Source: Promethearchaeota archaeon
GTDB taxonomy: Archaea > Asgardarchaeota > Lokiarchaeia > Sigynarchaeales > SOKP01
Direction of reading: 5' to 3'
Assembly: GCA_030620005.1 (NCBI GenBank)
Contig: JAUXAJ010000121.1
Coordinates: forward strand, 1 to 13,439
Length of the DNA: 13,439 nucleotides
Below, piece after piece: positions 1 through 6,358 of this stretch (positions are counted from its first letter, which is position 1; each line of letters starts with the position of its first letter). The notes under the pieces were generated by a model. It did not search any database. It was not told the DNA's origin and worked only from the letters and a program-made list of their open reading frames with translations. The position numbers and the translations under genes are program-made.

Positions 1-2
1 TT

Positions 3-56
3 TATACAATAGTAGAAGTAATCACCATTTTAATGGTTTACAGTGCGATGGTTTAG
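3..56 (+). CDS. possible C-terminal tail of an upstream gene (partial)
   Basis: From base 3 one frame reads 17 residues and then TAG at 54-56. The peptide (TIVEVITILMVYSAMV at its end) is hydrophobic and could be the last part of a membrane segment. A run of ten T at 60-69 follows and would suit a terminator. Another frame stays open to 72, so the assignment rests only on composition and position. No family can be named. Confidence 0.22.
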   Translation, partial: YTIVEVITILMVYSAMV

Positions 57-83
57 TGATTTTTTTTTTCTAAAAAAAATAGG

Positions 84-125
84 ACTCAATTCATCTCCGC
101 CTTGAAAGGTGGAGTTTTCTTGAGT
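84..125. terminator. composite hairpin between convergent genes
   Basis: The inner stem pairs 95-103 with 106-114 (nine pairs, one of them G-U) around a two-base GA loop and is followed by TTTT. An outer six-base-pair stem, ACTCAA at 84-89 with TTGAGT at 120-125, encloses it with a five-by-five internal loop. It lies between the possible upstream gene end and the 3' end of the GTPase gene. A transcription terminator is the plainest reading. The CTCCGCCTT stem also resembles right-end hairpins of IS200/IS605-type elements, but no tnpB end is visible beside it. Confidence 0.45.
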
Positions 126-132
126 GGTCATT

Positions 133-172
133 ATAAAAAAATAAGAAAAAGTAAGAAAAAAGTAAAAAGAAA
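133..172 (-). terminator. U-rich terminator of the GTPase gene
   Basis: On the minus strand, just after the GTPase stop codon, there are four successive T-runs of five to seven bases separated by short spacers. Archaeal RNA polymerase terminates at such U-tracts without needing a stem. On the plus strand it appears as an imperfect purine repeat of the type TAAGAAAAA. Confidence 0.4.
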
Positions 173-191
173 TTCATTGCTCTTAGATCTG

Positions 192-1135
192 TTAGTCTAT
201 ATGAGCGGAGATAATCAAGTCCGCAAATAATTTCATGTCGTTTAATAAAGAGTTAATTCTATCCTGAGATTCCATATCCATGTCTCCAGACTTCATGATA
301 ATAACGGAAATGATATATTTAAAGATATGCAATTCGATATCTTTTCCGTCATCGCATCGACCTTTAAATTCTGCTGAATCAGATATGAATATGTTTTCTC
401 TTACTGTATTGCAAGCATTGATGTAATCCCTTAAATCGCTCCTTAAAGTTAATCCACTGCTTACTCCTTGTACATTGTGACTGATAACATTGCCCGAGAT
501 GTCTGCGATAATTATTTTAGCTTTAATTTCTCCGAGTAGTTTTTCTGCCTTTTCAACGTGACCCTTCAACTCAGCATAAGAATCTATTAAAATGTCTCTA
601 AATACCTTTGCAAGCTTATCATGATCGTAAATACTCGTGAGCATTGAAGAAAAATCGTAATCCTTAAATAAATCCAAGAATATCTCTTTTGCTTTCTTTA
701 CATTTGTATCTAATAACTCTTTTTGATAATTCTCGGTATCGTATTTATGGAAAAATAAATAAATCTTAGGTTTTTCATTGTATTGGCGATATATATTTAA
801 TAAACCTTCAAAATATTCTTTAGCTGTTTCAAAATTATTTGGATCGTGTAAATCCACTATCGGTATTAGAATATCCGTGCCTCTGAATATCTCTGGGTTT
901 TCCATGTATTCCTTCCTGTATTGCTCTTGGCCTCCAAAATCAAATGCACTTTTCAGAGCAATAAAACTCAACGAAAATATATGCCGACTTGGAGACCTAA
1001 GAACGGATGTCTTCTTGTTTCGTAAAGGATGGTTGGACTTAACGATTTAGTGTCTTCCGGAGTCTTTTCTGCAAAAGCAACGCTATAAAGTGATGTTTTA
1101 CCGCACCCACTTAATCCTATTAATGATATCTTCAC
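192..1135 (-). CDS. Rag/Gtr1-like small GTPase with C-terminal extension, frame broken by a 32-nt segment
   Basis: The gene starts at GTG 1135, nine bases after the Shine-Dalgarno sequence GAGGAG. The first frame gives KISLIGLSGCGKTSLYS, a P-loop (G1), a switch-I Thr in PTILYE, then FLGLQVGIYF and a TGA at 970-968. The second frame, entered at 941, gives DFGGQE (G3), FFHKYD (G4, the HKxD form typical of Rag proteins rather than NKxD) and a C-terminal region from about residue 150 (KAKIIIADISGNVISHN) resembling the longin/roadblock-type extension of Rag proteins. Joining base 974 to base 941 gives 303 residues, close to RagA length (about 313), and a gapless alignment with RagA over the N-terminal 60 residues. 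The downstream part alone (TTG 971) would lack the P-loop and could not bind nucleotide. The gene is therefore a pseudogene, a sequencing artefact, or is read by recoding or splicing. Rag GTPases dimerise on membranes in nutrient sensing; the archaeal role is unknown. Confidence 0.85.
942..973 (-). other. 32-nt segment interrupting the GTPase gene
   Basis: On the minus strand the upstream coding part ends with TTT (976-974) and the segment itself ends with TTT (944-942), so the junction is ambiguous by three bases. Excision of 32 nt gives FLGLQVGIYF-DFGGQE, exactly the spacing of RagA (FLGNLVLNLW-DCGGQD, as recalled). The first frame meets TGA two codons after the first TTT. Nine bases inside the segment, TATTGCTCT (963-955), are the reverse complement of coding bases AGAGCAATA (927-919), so a nine-base-pair stem with a 27-nt loop can form. 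The segment could have arisen by template switching at an inverted copy. Confidence 0.65.
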
Positions 1136-1144
1136 GGTGTTGTT

Positions 1145-1150
1145 CTCCTC
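1145..1150 (-). promoter_or_regulatory. Shine-Dalgarno site setting the GTPase GTG start
   Basis: The minus strand reads GAGGAG, followed by nine bases and GTG at 1135-1133. Together with the P-loop that begins six codons later, it fixes the true start well upstream of the longest single open frame. A TTAATTAAAATA stretch further upstream (about 1160-1171) may be the TATA region. Confidence 0.6.
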
Positions 1151-1349
1151 TTATCTTGTATTTTAATTAATCCTATTTTTTTTATTTTTATGATTTTTGT
1201 AATTTTTCATTTCATTTAACTTTTTTAAAATTAATTCATTTATTATCCATGAATGCTGTTTCGAGTAGCAATTTTTCACTTCCATTTTCAATATTACTCA
1301 TTAAAACATCATTCTTTTTTAGACATTCTAAAATATAAAATGAAATAAA

Positions 1350-2762
1350 ATGTCGATTGAAGAACAACCAAATATTTTAGTAATATTAAGTGATCAGTTA
1401 AGACGAGATGTCTTAGGAATTTATGGAGACCCTAACATTTCTACTCCTAATATTGATCGTCTAGGAAGCGAAGGCGTTCGATTTCAGCACGCTTGCTCCA
1501 CTTTTCCAGTATGCGTGCCATTCCGATTTACATTAATGACAGGGGAATACGCCCACTCTCGCTATGTACCTGCCATTGATTGGAGGATGTCACCAGCTGA
1601 AAGAACTATAGCCGATGAATTCAACGAAGCTGGTTATGAGACCATTTATGTTGGTAAATGGCATCTTTTTGGCGAGCCTGGTCAATTAGCGCGTAGAGCT
1701 AACTTAACGCCAATTCCTCCCGAACATCAAGGGCGTTGGCAAAAATGGCTTGGGTTTGAATTTGCTAATAACCCATTTGACACGTATTACTTTGAGGACG
1801 ACGATCCTATCCCTAAAGCGTTATGTAAATATCAGACAGATAGTCTTTTTGAGCTAACCATGGATTATCTTAATAAACGAAATAATACTGAAAAACCTTA
1901 TTTTTGCGTGTTGTCTGTTGAGCCTCCTCACTATCCCCTTCAATCACCTAAAGATTTGGAAAAAAAATGGTTAAAAAAGTCAGTTAAACTGCCGCCAAAT
2001 TACCTCTTTCAAGACAAATATCCCGCACCAGGTATGAAACTTAAAGAAAGTCGTAAAAAACTTTACGTTCGTGATTTGAAGAAATATTATTCAATGGTTG
2101 AGAATCTTGATATTAATGTTGGACGCATGTTAGACTTCATCGAAAAAATGGACCAAAAAGACGATACGATCATCGTTCTCATGTCTGATCATGGCGAAAT
2201 GGGAGGTGCTCACTGTATTAGGAACATATTAAAGGGTCATCCTTACGAAGAATCGATTGGAATACCTTTAATTGTATATGACCCCCGAAAACCAAATCAA
2301 TCTGGTCAAATTATTAGAGAACCAGTTTGCACGGAAGATTTATTCCCTACTTTATTAGGTTTAGCGGGTTTAGAACCTAAAGAAAAAAAACCAGGGATGG
2401 ACCTCACACCATTAATACATGGAAAACAAAAACAGCTTCCTCGTGAAGGAATACTGTTAGAATTCGTTCATGATACGAGATGTGGAACATTTCCGTCTTA
2501 TAATGAAAAAACTTGGAGAGGATTTCATAGTCGTGGTTACAAATACACTGTTCTTGGTGATGAGATCTCAGGAGGAAAGCCATGGCAGTTCTATAACATT
2601 GAAAACGATCCATACGAAATGGAAAATCTCATTGATAACCCCCATTATACGGATGAAATTATCCGACATCACATGTTACTCCGTGAAAAACTCATGAAAA
2701 CAAGCGATAGCTATGTTCTAGCGGCAGCCTTTGGAATTGAAGGGTTGAACCTTTGGAAATAA
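1350..2762 (+). CDS. type I sulfatase (alkaline-phosphatase superfamily)
   Basis: The 470-residue protein has the sulfatase layout. LSDQLRRD at 13-20 supplies the first metal Asp. The C-V-P-F-R motif at 55-59 followed by FTLMTG is the formylglycine-type catalytic motif (CxPxR), with Phe where Ser or Ala is usual. GKWHLFG at 102-108 gives the active-site Lys and His, EPPHYP at 191-196 another His, and MSDHG at 278-282 the metal Asp and His. YNIENDPYEMENLID near 415-429 is the usual C-terminal signature. It hydrolyses sulfate esters or sulfamates; the substrate cannot be told. Maturation needs oxidation of Cys55, and no anaerobic sulfatase-maturating enzyme or SUMF-like gene is in the window. 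There is no signal peptide and the core begins by residue 8, so the enzyme is cytosolic and the start is well bounded. A phosphonate monoester hydrolase-like activity is also possible in this superfamily. Confidence 0.9.
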   Translation: MSIEEQPNILVILSDQLRRDVLGIYGDPNISTPNIDRLGSEGVRFQHACSTFPVCVPFRFTLMTGEYAHSRYVPAIDWRMSPAERTIADEFNEAGYETIYVGKWHLFGEPGQLARRANLTPIPPEHQGRWQKWLGFEFANNPFDTYYFEDDDPIPKALCKYQTDSLFELTMDYLNKRNNTEKPYFCVLSVEPPHYPLQSPKDLEKKWLKKSVKLPPNYLFQDKYPAPGMKLKESRKKLYVRDLKKYYSMVENLDINVGRMLDFIEKMDQKDDTIIVLMSDHGEMGGAHCIRNILKGHPYEESIGIPLIVYDPRKPNQSGQIIREPVCTEDLFPTLLGLAGLEPKEKKPGMDLTPLIHGKQKQLPREGILLEFVHDTRCGTFPSYNEKTWRGFHSRGYKYTVLGDEISGGKPWQFYNIENDPYEMENLIDNPHYTDEIIRHHMLLREKLMKTSDSYVLAAAFGIEGLNLWK

Positions 2763-2855
2763 AAATTTTTCATCTATTTAAAGAAATTTAAAAAATAGTG
2801 AGAAAATATAAATATTTCTACATGCTCAATGTCCAGGAAATCTTCGTGTAATCTG

Positions 2856-2870
2856 TTTTTTTTAAAAAAA
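2856..2870. terminator. bidirectional T/A tract between convergent genes
   Basis: Eight T followed by seven A lie between the 3' ends of the sulfatase and the aminotransferase genes. Each strand presents a U-tract to its own incoming transcript (U8 for plus, U7 for minus), and the tract can also fold on itself. The rest of the 120-base gap is AT-rich with no gene. Confidence 0.4.
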
Positions 2871-2882
2871 GTTAAAGCAAAA

Positions 2883-4118
2883 TTATAAACATTCTTTTAT
2901 CTCTTGAATGAGATTTTGAGCCACTTGATCAATCTCTTCAAGCGTGCTTGTAATTATGATGCCATAGGGAGACCCTAATCCTGAGTCTGAAACGCCAACG
3001 CTTATATTGATGGCTCTCTCAAGTAAATCATCTGTTTGAGGTAGCATCCCCTTATAATAGCGTGGTGTTTCTCCCTTATAATGAGGACAAGTAAAAGGAC
3101 ACCCATCGCTAGTTACTGTCATTTTCTCTAAAAAATGTTCCATGTTATTGTAAACGTGCCAGCCAGATTTCGCAACGGTAGTGCATCCGATTTTTTCGGC
3201 TAATTTTTCTGCGCTTTTCACATCCGGCATGAAAAAAGTTAATAAGGTTCCCACATCTCCTTGTTCATCAAGGATATTGCGAAATTTTATTTCTTTAATA
3301 TTTGATAGCGCTGTTTTCAATCGCTTTTTATTTTCTTGAAGTTTTTTTTTAATATACTCTAATTTCTTAAGTTGAGCGCCAGCAACCGCACCAGTCAATT
3401 CGTTCATCCTGAAATTCAAACCTAAAACGGTCCGATTTCCTTGCTCCACGCCTTGTCGAAGTTGTAAATGTCCTTGGTCGTGAATGGCAAAAGCTCGTTT
3501 ATATAATTCTTCGTCGTCAGTTACTATCATGCCGCCATCTCCAGCCGTGATTGTTTTATACACGTTCAAGCTAAATGCTCCCATTTTTCCAAAAGTTCCC
3601 ACTGATTTACCCTTAAAAGAAGCTCCACACGCTTGAGCACAATCCTCAATTAATATTAAATTATTTTCTTCAGCAATTTTTGAAATCTTATCCAGATGAC
3701 CTGGATTCCCGAGCATGTGAACGAGCATTATTGCTTTCGTGCGCGCTGTAATCTTTTTCTTTACATCCTCGGGATCAAGCGTTAATGTTTCGTCTACTTC
3801 CGCTAAAACTGGAATTGCCCTTGCAAATATAATTGAAGTAATGCTAGCAATGAATGTATATCCCGGCACGATCACTTCGTCTCCAGGTCCAATTCCTAAA
3901 GTCCATAGTGTTGTTAATAAAGCAGTTATTCCAGAACTTACTGCTAATGCGTGTTTTGCACCCATTGCTTTAGCAAAATCTCTCTCTAAGTTCCACACTT
4001 TTGCTTTGAATCTGGGATCTGACAAGTCTCCATAACGAAATAGGTAGCCAGATTCAATAACTTCCATGAGCGCTTCTTTTTCTTCTTTACCAATAATATC
4101 CATTCCTGGTCCAGGCAC
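2883..4118 (-). CDS. DegT/DnrJ/EryC1/StrS-family PLP aminotransferase
   Basis: The 411-residue protein belongs to the sugar-aminotransferase family. PGPGMDIIG at the N-terminus and SSGITALLTTL (61-71, phosphate-binding region) lead to IEDCAQACGA (157-166), where Asp159 should contact the PLP ring nitrogen. The PLP lysine is Lys188 in FSLNVYKTITAGDGGMIV, in the position of the family's usual SxxKxxxxGEGG. NFRMNEL at 235-241 is the conserved active-site segment. Such enzymes usually move an amino group from Glu or Gln to a keto-sugar or cyclitol for glycan or small-molecule synthesis. No nucleotide-sugar genes adjoin it, so the substrate is open. GTG 4118 is taken as start; an ATG five codons inside (4103) is possible. 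The frame is open about ten codons further upstream (RWKIV before PGPG) but shows no start codon there. Confidence 0.88.
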   Translation of the reverse strand: MPGPGMDIIGKEEKEALMEVIESGYLFRYGDLSDPRFKAKVWNLERDFAKAMGAKHALAVSSGITALLTTLWTLGIGPGDEVIVPGYTFIASITSIIFARAIPVLAEVDETLTLDPEDVKKKITARTKAIMLVHMLGNPGHLDKISKIAEENNLILIEDCAQACGASFKGKSVGTFGKMGAFSLNVYKTITAGDGGMIVTDDEELYKRAFAIHDQGHLQLRQGVEQGNRTVLGLNFRMNELTGAVAGAQLKKLEYIKKKLQENKKRLKTALSNIKEIKFRNILDEQGDVGTLLTFFMPDVKSAEKLAEKIGCTTVAKSGWHVYNNMEHFLEKMTVTSDGCPFTCPHYKGETPRYYKGMLPQTDDLLERAINISVGVSDSGLGSPYGIIITSTLEEIDQVAQNLIQEIKECL

Positions 4119-4260
4119 AATTTTCCATCTTTTTTCTATATTTAAAAATTATTTCCTTAAAATCAATGAGATTTATAGTTGTGAACCGTTTTAATAAATT
4201 TTCAATTTTTAATTCTTATACCATTTTATCAAAATTGTATTGGAACTTGTAGTAACATTT

Positions 4261-4269
4261 TTTATATAA
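4261..4269 (+). promoter_or_regulatory. TATA box of the creatininase-family gene
   Basis: TTTATATAA is centred 24 bases before the ATG at 4289, the spacing expected for a leaderless archaeal transcript that starts at or next to the start codon. No Shine-Dalgarno sequence precedes the ATG, which agrees with this. Confidence 0.5.
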
Positions 4270-4288
4270 TTTCATCCAATTAATTATC

Positions 4289-5206
4289 ATGTCTCAAAAA
4301 AACGAAATTTCGCTTGAAGGAAAAATGAACGACTGGGGGCCATTTGGTAAAAATGAAGGAAAATGGCTGATCTTTTCAATAGGCAATCCTGAAGAAGGAC
4401 ACGGATACGCTTTACCAAGAAATATCGACGATTTACACGCACAGCGCGTTGCCCATCTCATTTCTTGCAAGACAGGTGGTCGATATGTTGCGCACGTGCC
4501 CTGGTCAACTGACGGTGCCGATTCCGTTGCTAAGGATTGGGCCCCTAAATTCATACCTGTAAAGGAACTCGTAGAAAAATTAAAAAGATTTCTTAAATAT
4601 CACATTGAAATTTATGAAAAAATGGATTTACCTGCTTCAAGAGTATTTATATATTCAGGTCATGGTGGAAATGACCCTCTCGCTACTTTCTCAGAAGAAA
4701 TAAGGAGAGAACTCCACTTAGAAAAATTGATTATCACTACTACAGAAGGCATAGCTGAAGAAAATATGGAAAGAATATTTCAAGAGTTAGAAAAGCTTGC
4801 CATTGAACTTGCTTCAAAAGAAGGCAAACCTAGTAAGATTAAAAGAATGTTAATAACTATTTTAACCAGTGCGGGACATGCAGGCCATTTTGAACATTCG
4901 CTAGGAGCAGCGTTAGGTGTTTTGGATGAAAAAAAACTCAAGATAATGAACGATGAACTAGAAAGGGACTTTGATGCTGCCCTTAATAAATGGCCTCCAA
5001 TTGGAGGTTTAGGTGGATTTTTAATCAAGGGTGGCAAATATGTTGAAGCTCTCGGTACAAAAGAGGACGATTCACACGGATTATGGAATTGTCTAAAAAG
5101 TCTGCGTAGACTAGACAAGGGCAAGGTAAAAGTTGTGAAAGAATTGGGCGTGCTGGTCACAAACTTGCTCGTAGAATATTATTCAGAAAAACTAATGAAT
5201 GAATAA
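4289..5206 (+). CDS. creatininase-family amidohydrolase
   Basis: The 305-residue protein carries the creatininase-fold metal motifs: GNPEEGHGYALP at 32-43 (Glu36 and His38, matching E-x-H-G), DD at 47-48 in place of the usual TD, YSGHGGND at 122-129 (matching NGHGGN) and AGHAGHFEHS at 195-204 (matching AGHAGxxETS, Glu202). All expected ligands of the binuclear metal site appear present. Relatives include creatininase, mycofactocin MftE and the archaeal deformylase ArfB of F420/riboflavin synthesis. The protein is longer than typical ArfB (about 230-250 residues), with an insertion between 150 and 190, so a separate subfamily acting on an unknown amide is more likely. It is transcribed divergently from the aminotransferase gene with a 170-base gap and its own promoter. 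It is cytosolic, with no signal peptide. Confidence 0.85.
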   Translation: MSQKNEISLEGKMNDWGPFGKNEGKWLIFSIGNPEEGHGYALPRNIDDLHAQRVAHLISCKTGGRYVAHVPWSTDGADSVAKDWAPKFIPVKELVEKLKRFLKYHIEIYEKMDLPASRVFIYSGHGGNDPLATFSEEIRRELHLEKLIITTTEGIAEENMERIFQELEKLAIELASKEGKPSKIKRMLITILTSAGHAGHFEHSLGAALGVLDEKKLKIMNDELERDFDAALNKWPPIGGLGGFLIKGGKYVEALGTKEDDSHGLWNCLKSLRRLDKGKVKVVKELGVLVTNLLVEYYSEKLMNE

Positions 5207-5255
5207 TTCTTTTATTAAAATTAAATTTCAAATTTTTTTTTTAAAAATATTTAAT

Positions 5256-5262
5256 GGTGGAG
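5256..5262 (+). promoter_or_regulatory. ribosome binding site of the UroD-like fragment
   Basis: GGTGGAG lies five bases before ATG 5268 and matches the anti-Shine-Dalgarno end of archaeal 16S rRNA. It chooses 5268 over the further upstream in-frame ATG at 5199, which overlaps the end of the creatininase gene and would add a low-complexity peptide. Confidence 0.5.
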
Positions 5263-5267
5263 AAGAA

Positions 5268-5435
5268 ATGACTATTGCTGAAATACAAATAAGGCAAGAA
5301 GTAAGATATAATTTGAACTGTTTTAAGCCAGGAGGGGGTTACATAGCAGCCAATATTCATAATATTACAGCAGAAGTCCCTCCAGAAAATATTGTGGCAA
5401 TGTTCGAAGCAATAAGCGATTTCAGAAATTATTAA
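5268..5435 (+). pseudogene. orphan C-terminal fragment of a uroporphyrinogen-decarboxylase-type methyltransferase
   Basis: The 55-residue frame matches only the last part of UroD-superfamily proteins: IRQEVRYNLNCFKPGGGYI, then HNI and VPPENIVAMFEA close to the C-terminus, as in corrinoid-dependent methyltransferases and UroD-like proteins of about 340-400 residues. The barrel and active site are absent, and no other frame in the 60 bases upstream carries more of it. The best explanation is a deletion remnant. It still has an ATG with a good Shine-Dalgarno sequence, and the conserved residues have no internal stop, so it is either recent or still translated. It sits between the creatininase-family gene and the hydrolase on the same strand. 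Confidence 0.7.
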
Positions 5436-5440
5436 TTTTA

Positions 5441-5449
5441 TTATATCTT
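5441..5449 (+). promoter_or_regulatory. TATA-like box of the alpha/beta hydrolase gene
   Basis: TTATATCTT is centred about 25 bases before ATG 5470. A Shine-Dalgarno-like GTGAT at 5460-5464, five bases before the ATG, also supports this start, so the message could begin with a very short leader or be translated from a longer transcript. Confidence 0.4.
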
Positions 5450-5469
5450 AAAAAAAGATGTGATGTATT

Positions 5470-6303
5470 ATGAAACATGTAGAAGGAGAATTTCAAGGAG
5501 TTAATGGATTAAAAATATATTATCAAGCATGGGTTCCAGAATCTCCTAAAGCCGTTGTTCAACTTGTTCACGGAGGATTTGAACATTCTGGTAGATATCA
5601 AAATGTTGTAAATGAGTTAACTCCAATTGGCATTGCGATTTACGCAGATGATCACCGTGGTCACGGTAAATCAGAAGGTTTAAGGAATTATGTAGATTCT
5701 TTTGATCAATATATAGAAGATGAAAAATTTCTTTACGATATAATAAGAAAACAGCATCCTAACTTGCCAATATTCATGTTAGGTCATTCTTTAGGGTCGT
5801 TTATTGCAATTTATTTTGTAAAAAGATACGAAGATCTCCTAAGTGGTCTTGTTCTTTCGGGTGCAGGCACGGATCCAGGTAAGGAAACTAAGAGTTTTTT
5901 AAAATTAATGGCAAAAATTTTTTCAAAAATTGCCCCTAAGATGAGATTTAATCCTAGAATTAGCGCTGAATTTTTGAGTCGCGATTTTGAAGTAGTAAAA
6001 GCATATGAATCAGATCCTTTAGTAAATGCCGATAAAATTTCCGCAAGATTGGGTTATGAAATGGTAAAAAATTTCAAGGATTTTCAATCGTTCATAGGAA
6101 ATTTTAAACTTAGTTTGTTGATTCAATGTGGATCAGAAGACAAATTAATTAAAGGTGGCGAAAAGCTAGATAAATCGTTTAAAATGAAGGATAAAACCGT
6201 TAAAATTTATGAAGGTCTATATCATGAAGTGTATAACGAGCTTAAAGAAGACCGTAAAAAAGTTTTAAAGGATTTTAGTGATTGGCTAAAAAATCACATT
6301 TGA
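5470..6303 (+). CDS. alpha/beta hydrolase, monoacylglycerol lipase-like
   Basis: The 277-residue protein follows the Hydrolase_4/monoglyceride lipase pattern. QLVHGGFEHSGRY at 31-43 holds the HGG oxyanion region, DHRGHGKSEG at 61-70 is the family signature, GHSLG at 105-109 is the nucleophile elbow with Ser107, CGSEDKLI at 220-227 carries Asp224, and LYHEVYNE at 250-257 supplies His252. The triad is complete and the length is normal for the family. The expected role is hydrolysis of a short ester such as a monoacylglycerol or lysophospholipid, in the cytosol or loosely at the membrane, since no signal peptide or anchor is present. In an archaeon with ether lipids the natural substrate is uncertain. 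It has its own TATA-like box and is convergent with the FrhB-type gene, 55 bases away. Confidence 0.92.
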   Translation: MKHVEGEFQGVNGLKIYYQAWVPESPKAVVQLVHGGFEHSGRYQNVVNELTPIGIAIYADDHRGHGKSEGLRNYVDSFDQYIEDEKFLYDIIRKQHPNLPIFMLGHSLGSFIAIYFVKRYEDLLSGLVLSGAGTDPGKETKSFLKLMAKIFSKIAPKMRFNPRISAEFLSRDFEVVKAYESDPLVNADKISARLGYEMVKNFKDFQSFIGNFKLSLLIQCGSEDKLIKGGEKLDKSFKMKDKTVKIYEGLYHEVYNELKEDRKKVLKDFSDWLKNHI

Positions 6304-6358
6304 TGCTATATTAATAAAAAATAATGACGAAAGCTAATAATAGAATAAAGATATAAAT

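Noticed and set aside
133..172. CRISPR-like or tandem repeat array from the TAAGAAAAA units
   Set aside because: There are only two or three short imperfect units with no spacers; it is better explained as a U-rich terminator.
192..971. GTPase gene starting at TTG 971 as a complete protein
   Set aside because: It would lack the P-loop and switch I, which are present just upstream in another frame behind a good Shine-Dalgarno site.
919..990. Archaeal bulge-helix-bulge intron in the GTPase gene
   Set aside because: I tried to pair the two junctions as a four-base-pair helix between three-base bulges. Only weak G-U and mismatched pairs form, so the standard splicing motif is not supported.
1331..1340. 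TATA-like AAATATAAAA as promoter of the sulfatase gene
   Set aside because: It lies only 10-19 bases before the ATG, too close for transcription to start at or before the start codon. No better box was seen at the expected distance.
5199..5267. Upstream ATG extension of the UroD-like fragment
   Set aside because: It adds a low-complexity Phe/Ile/Lys peptide overlapping the previous gene, whereas 5268 has a clear ribosome site and the UroD similarity begins only after it.
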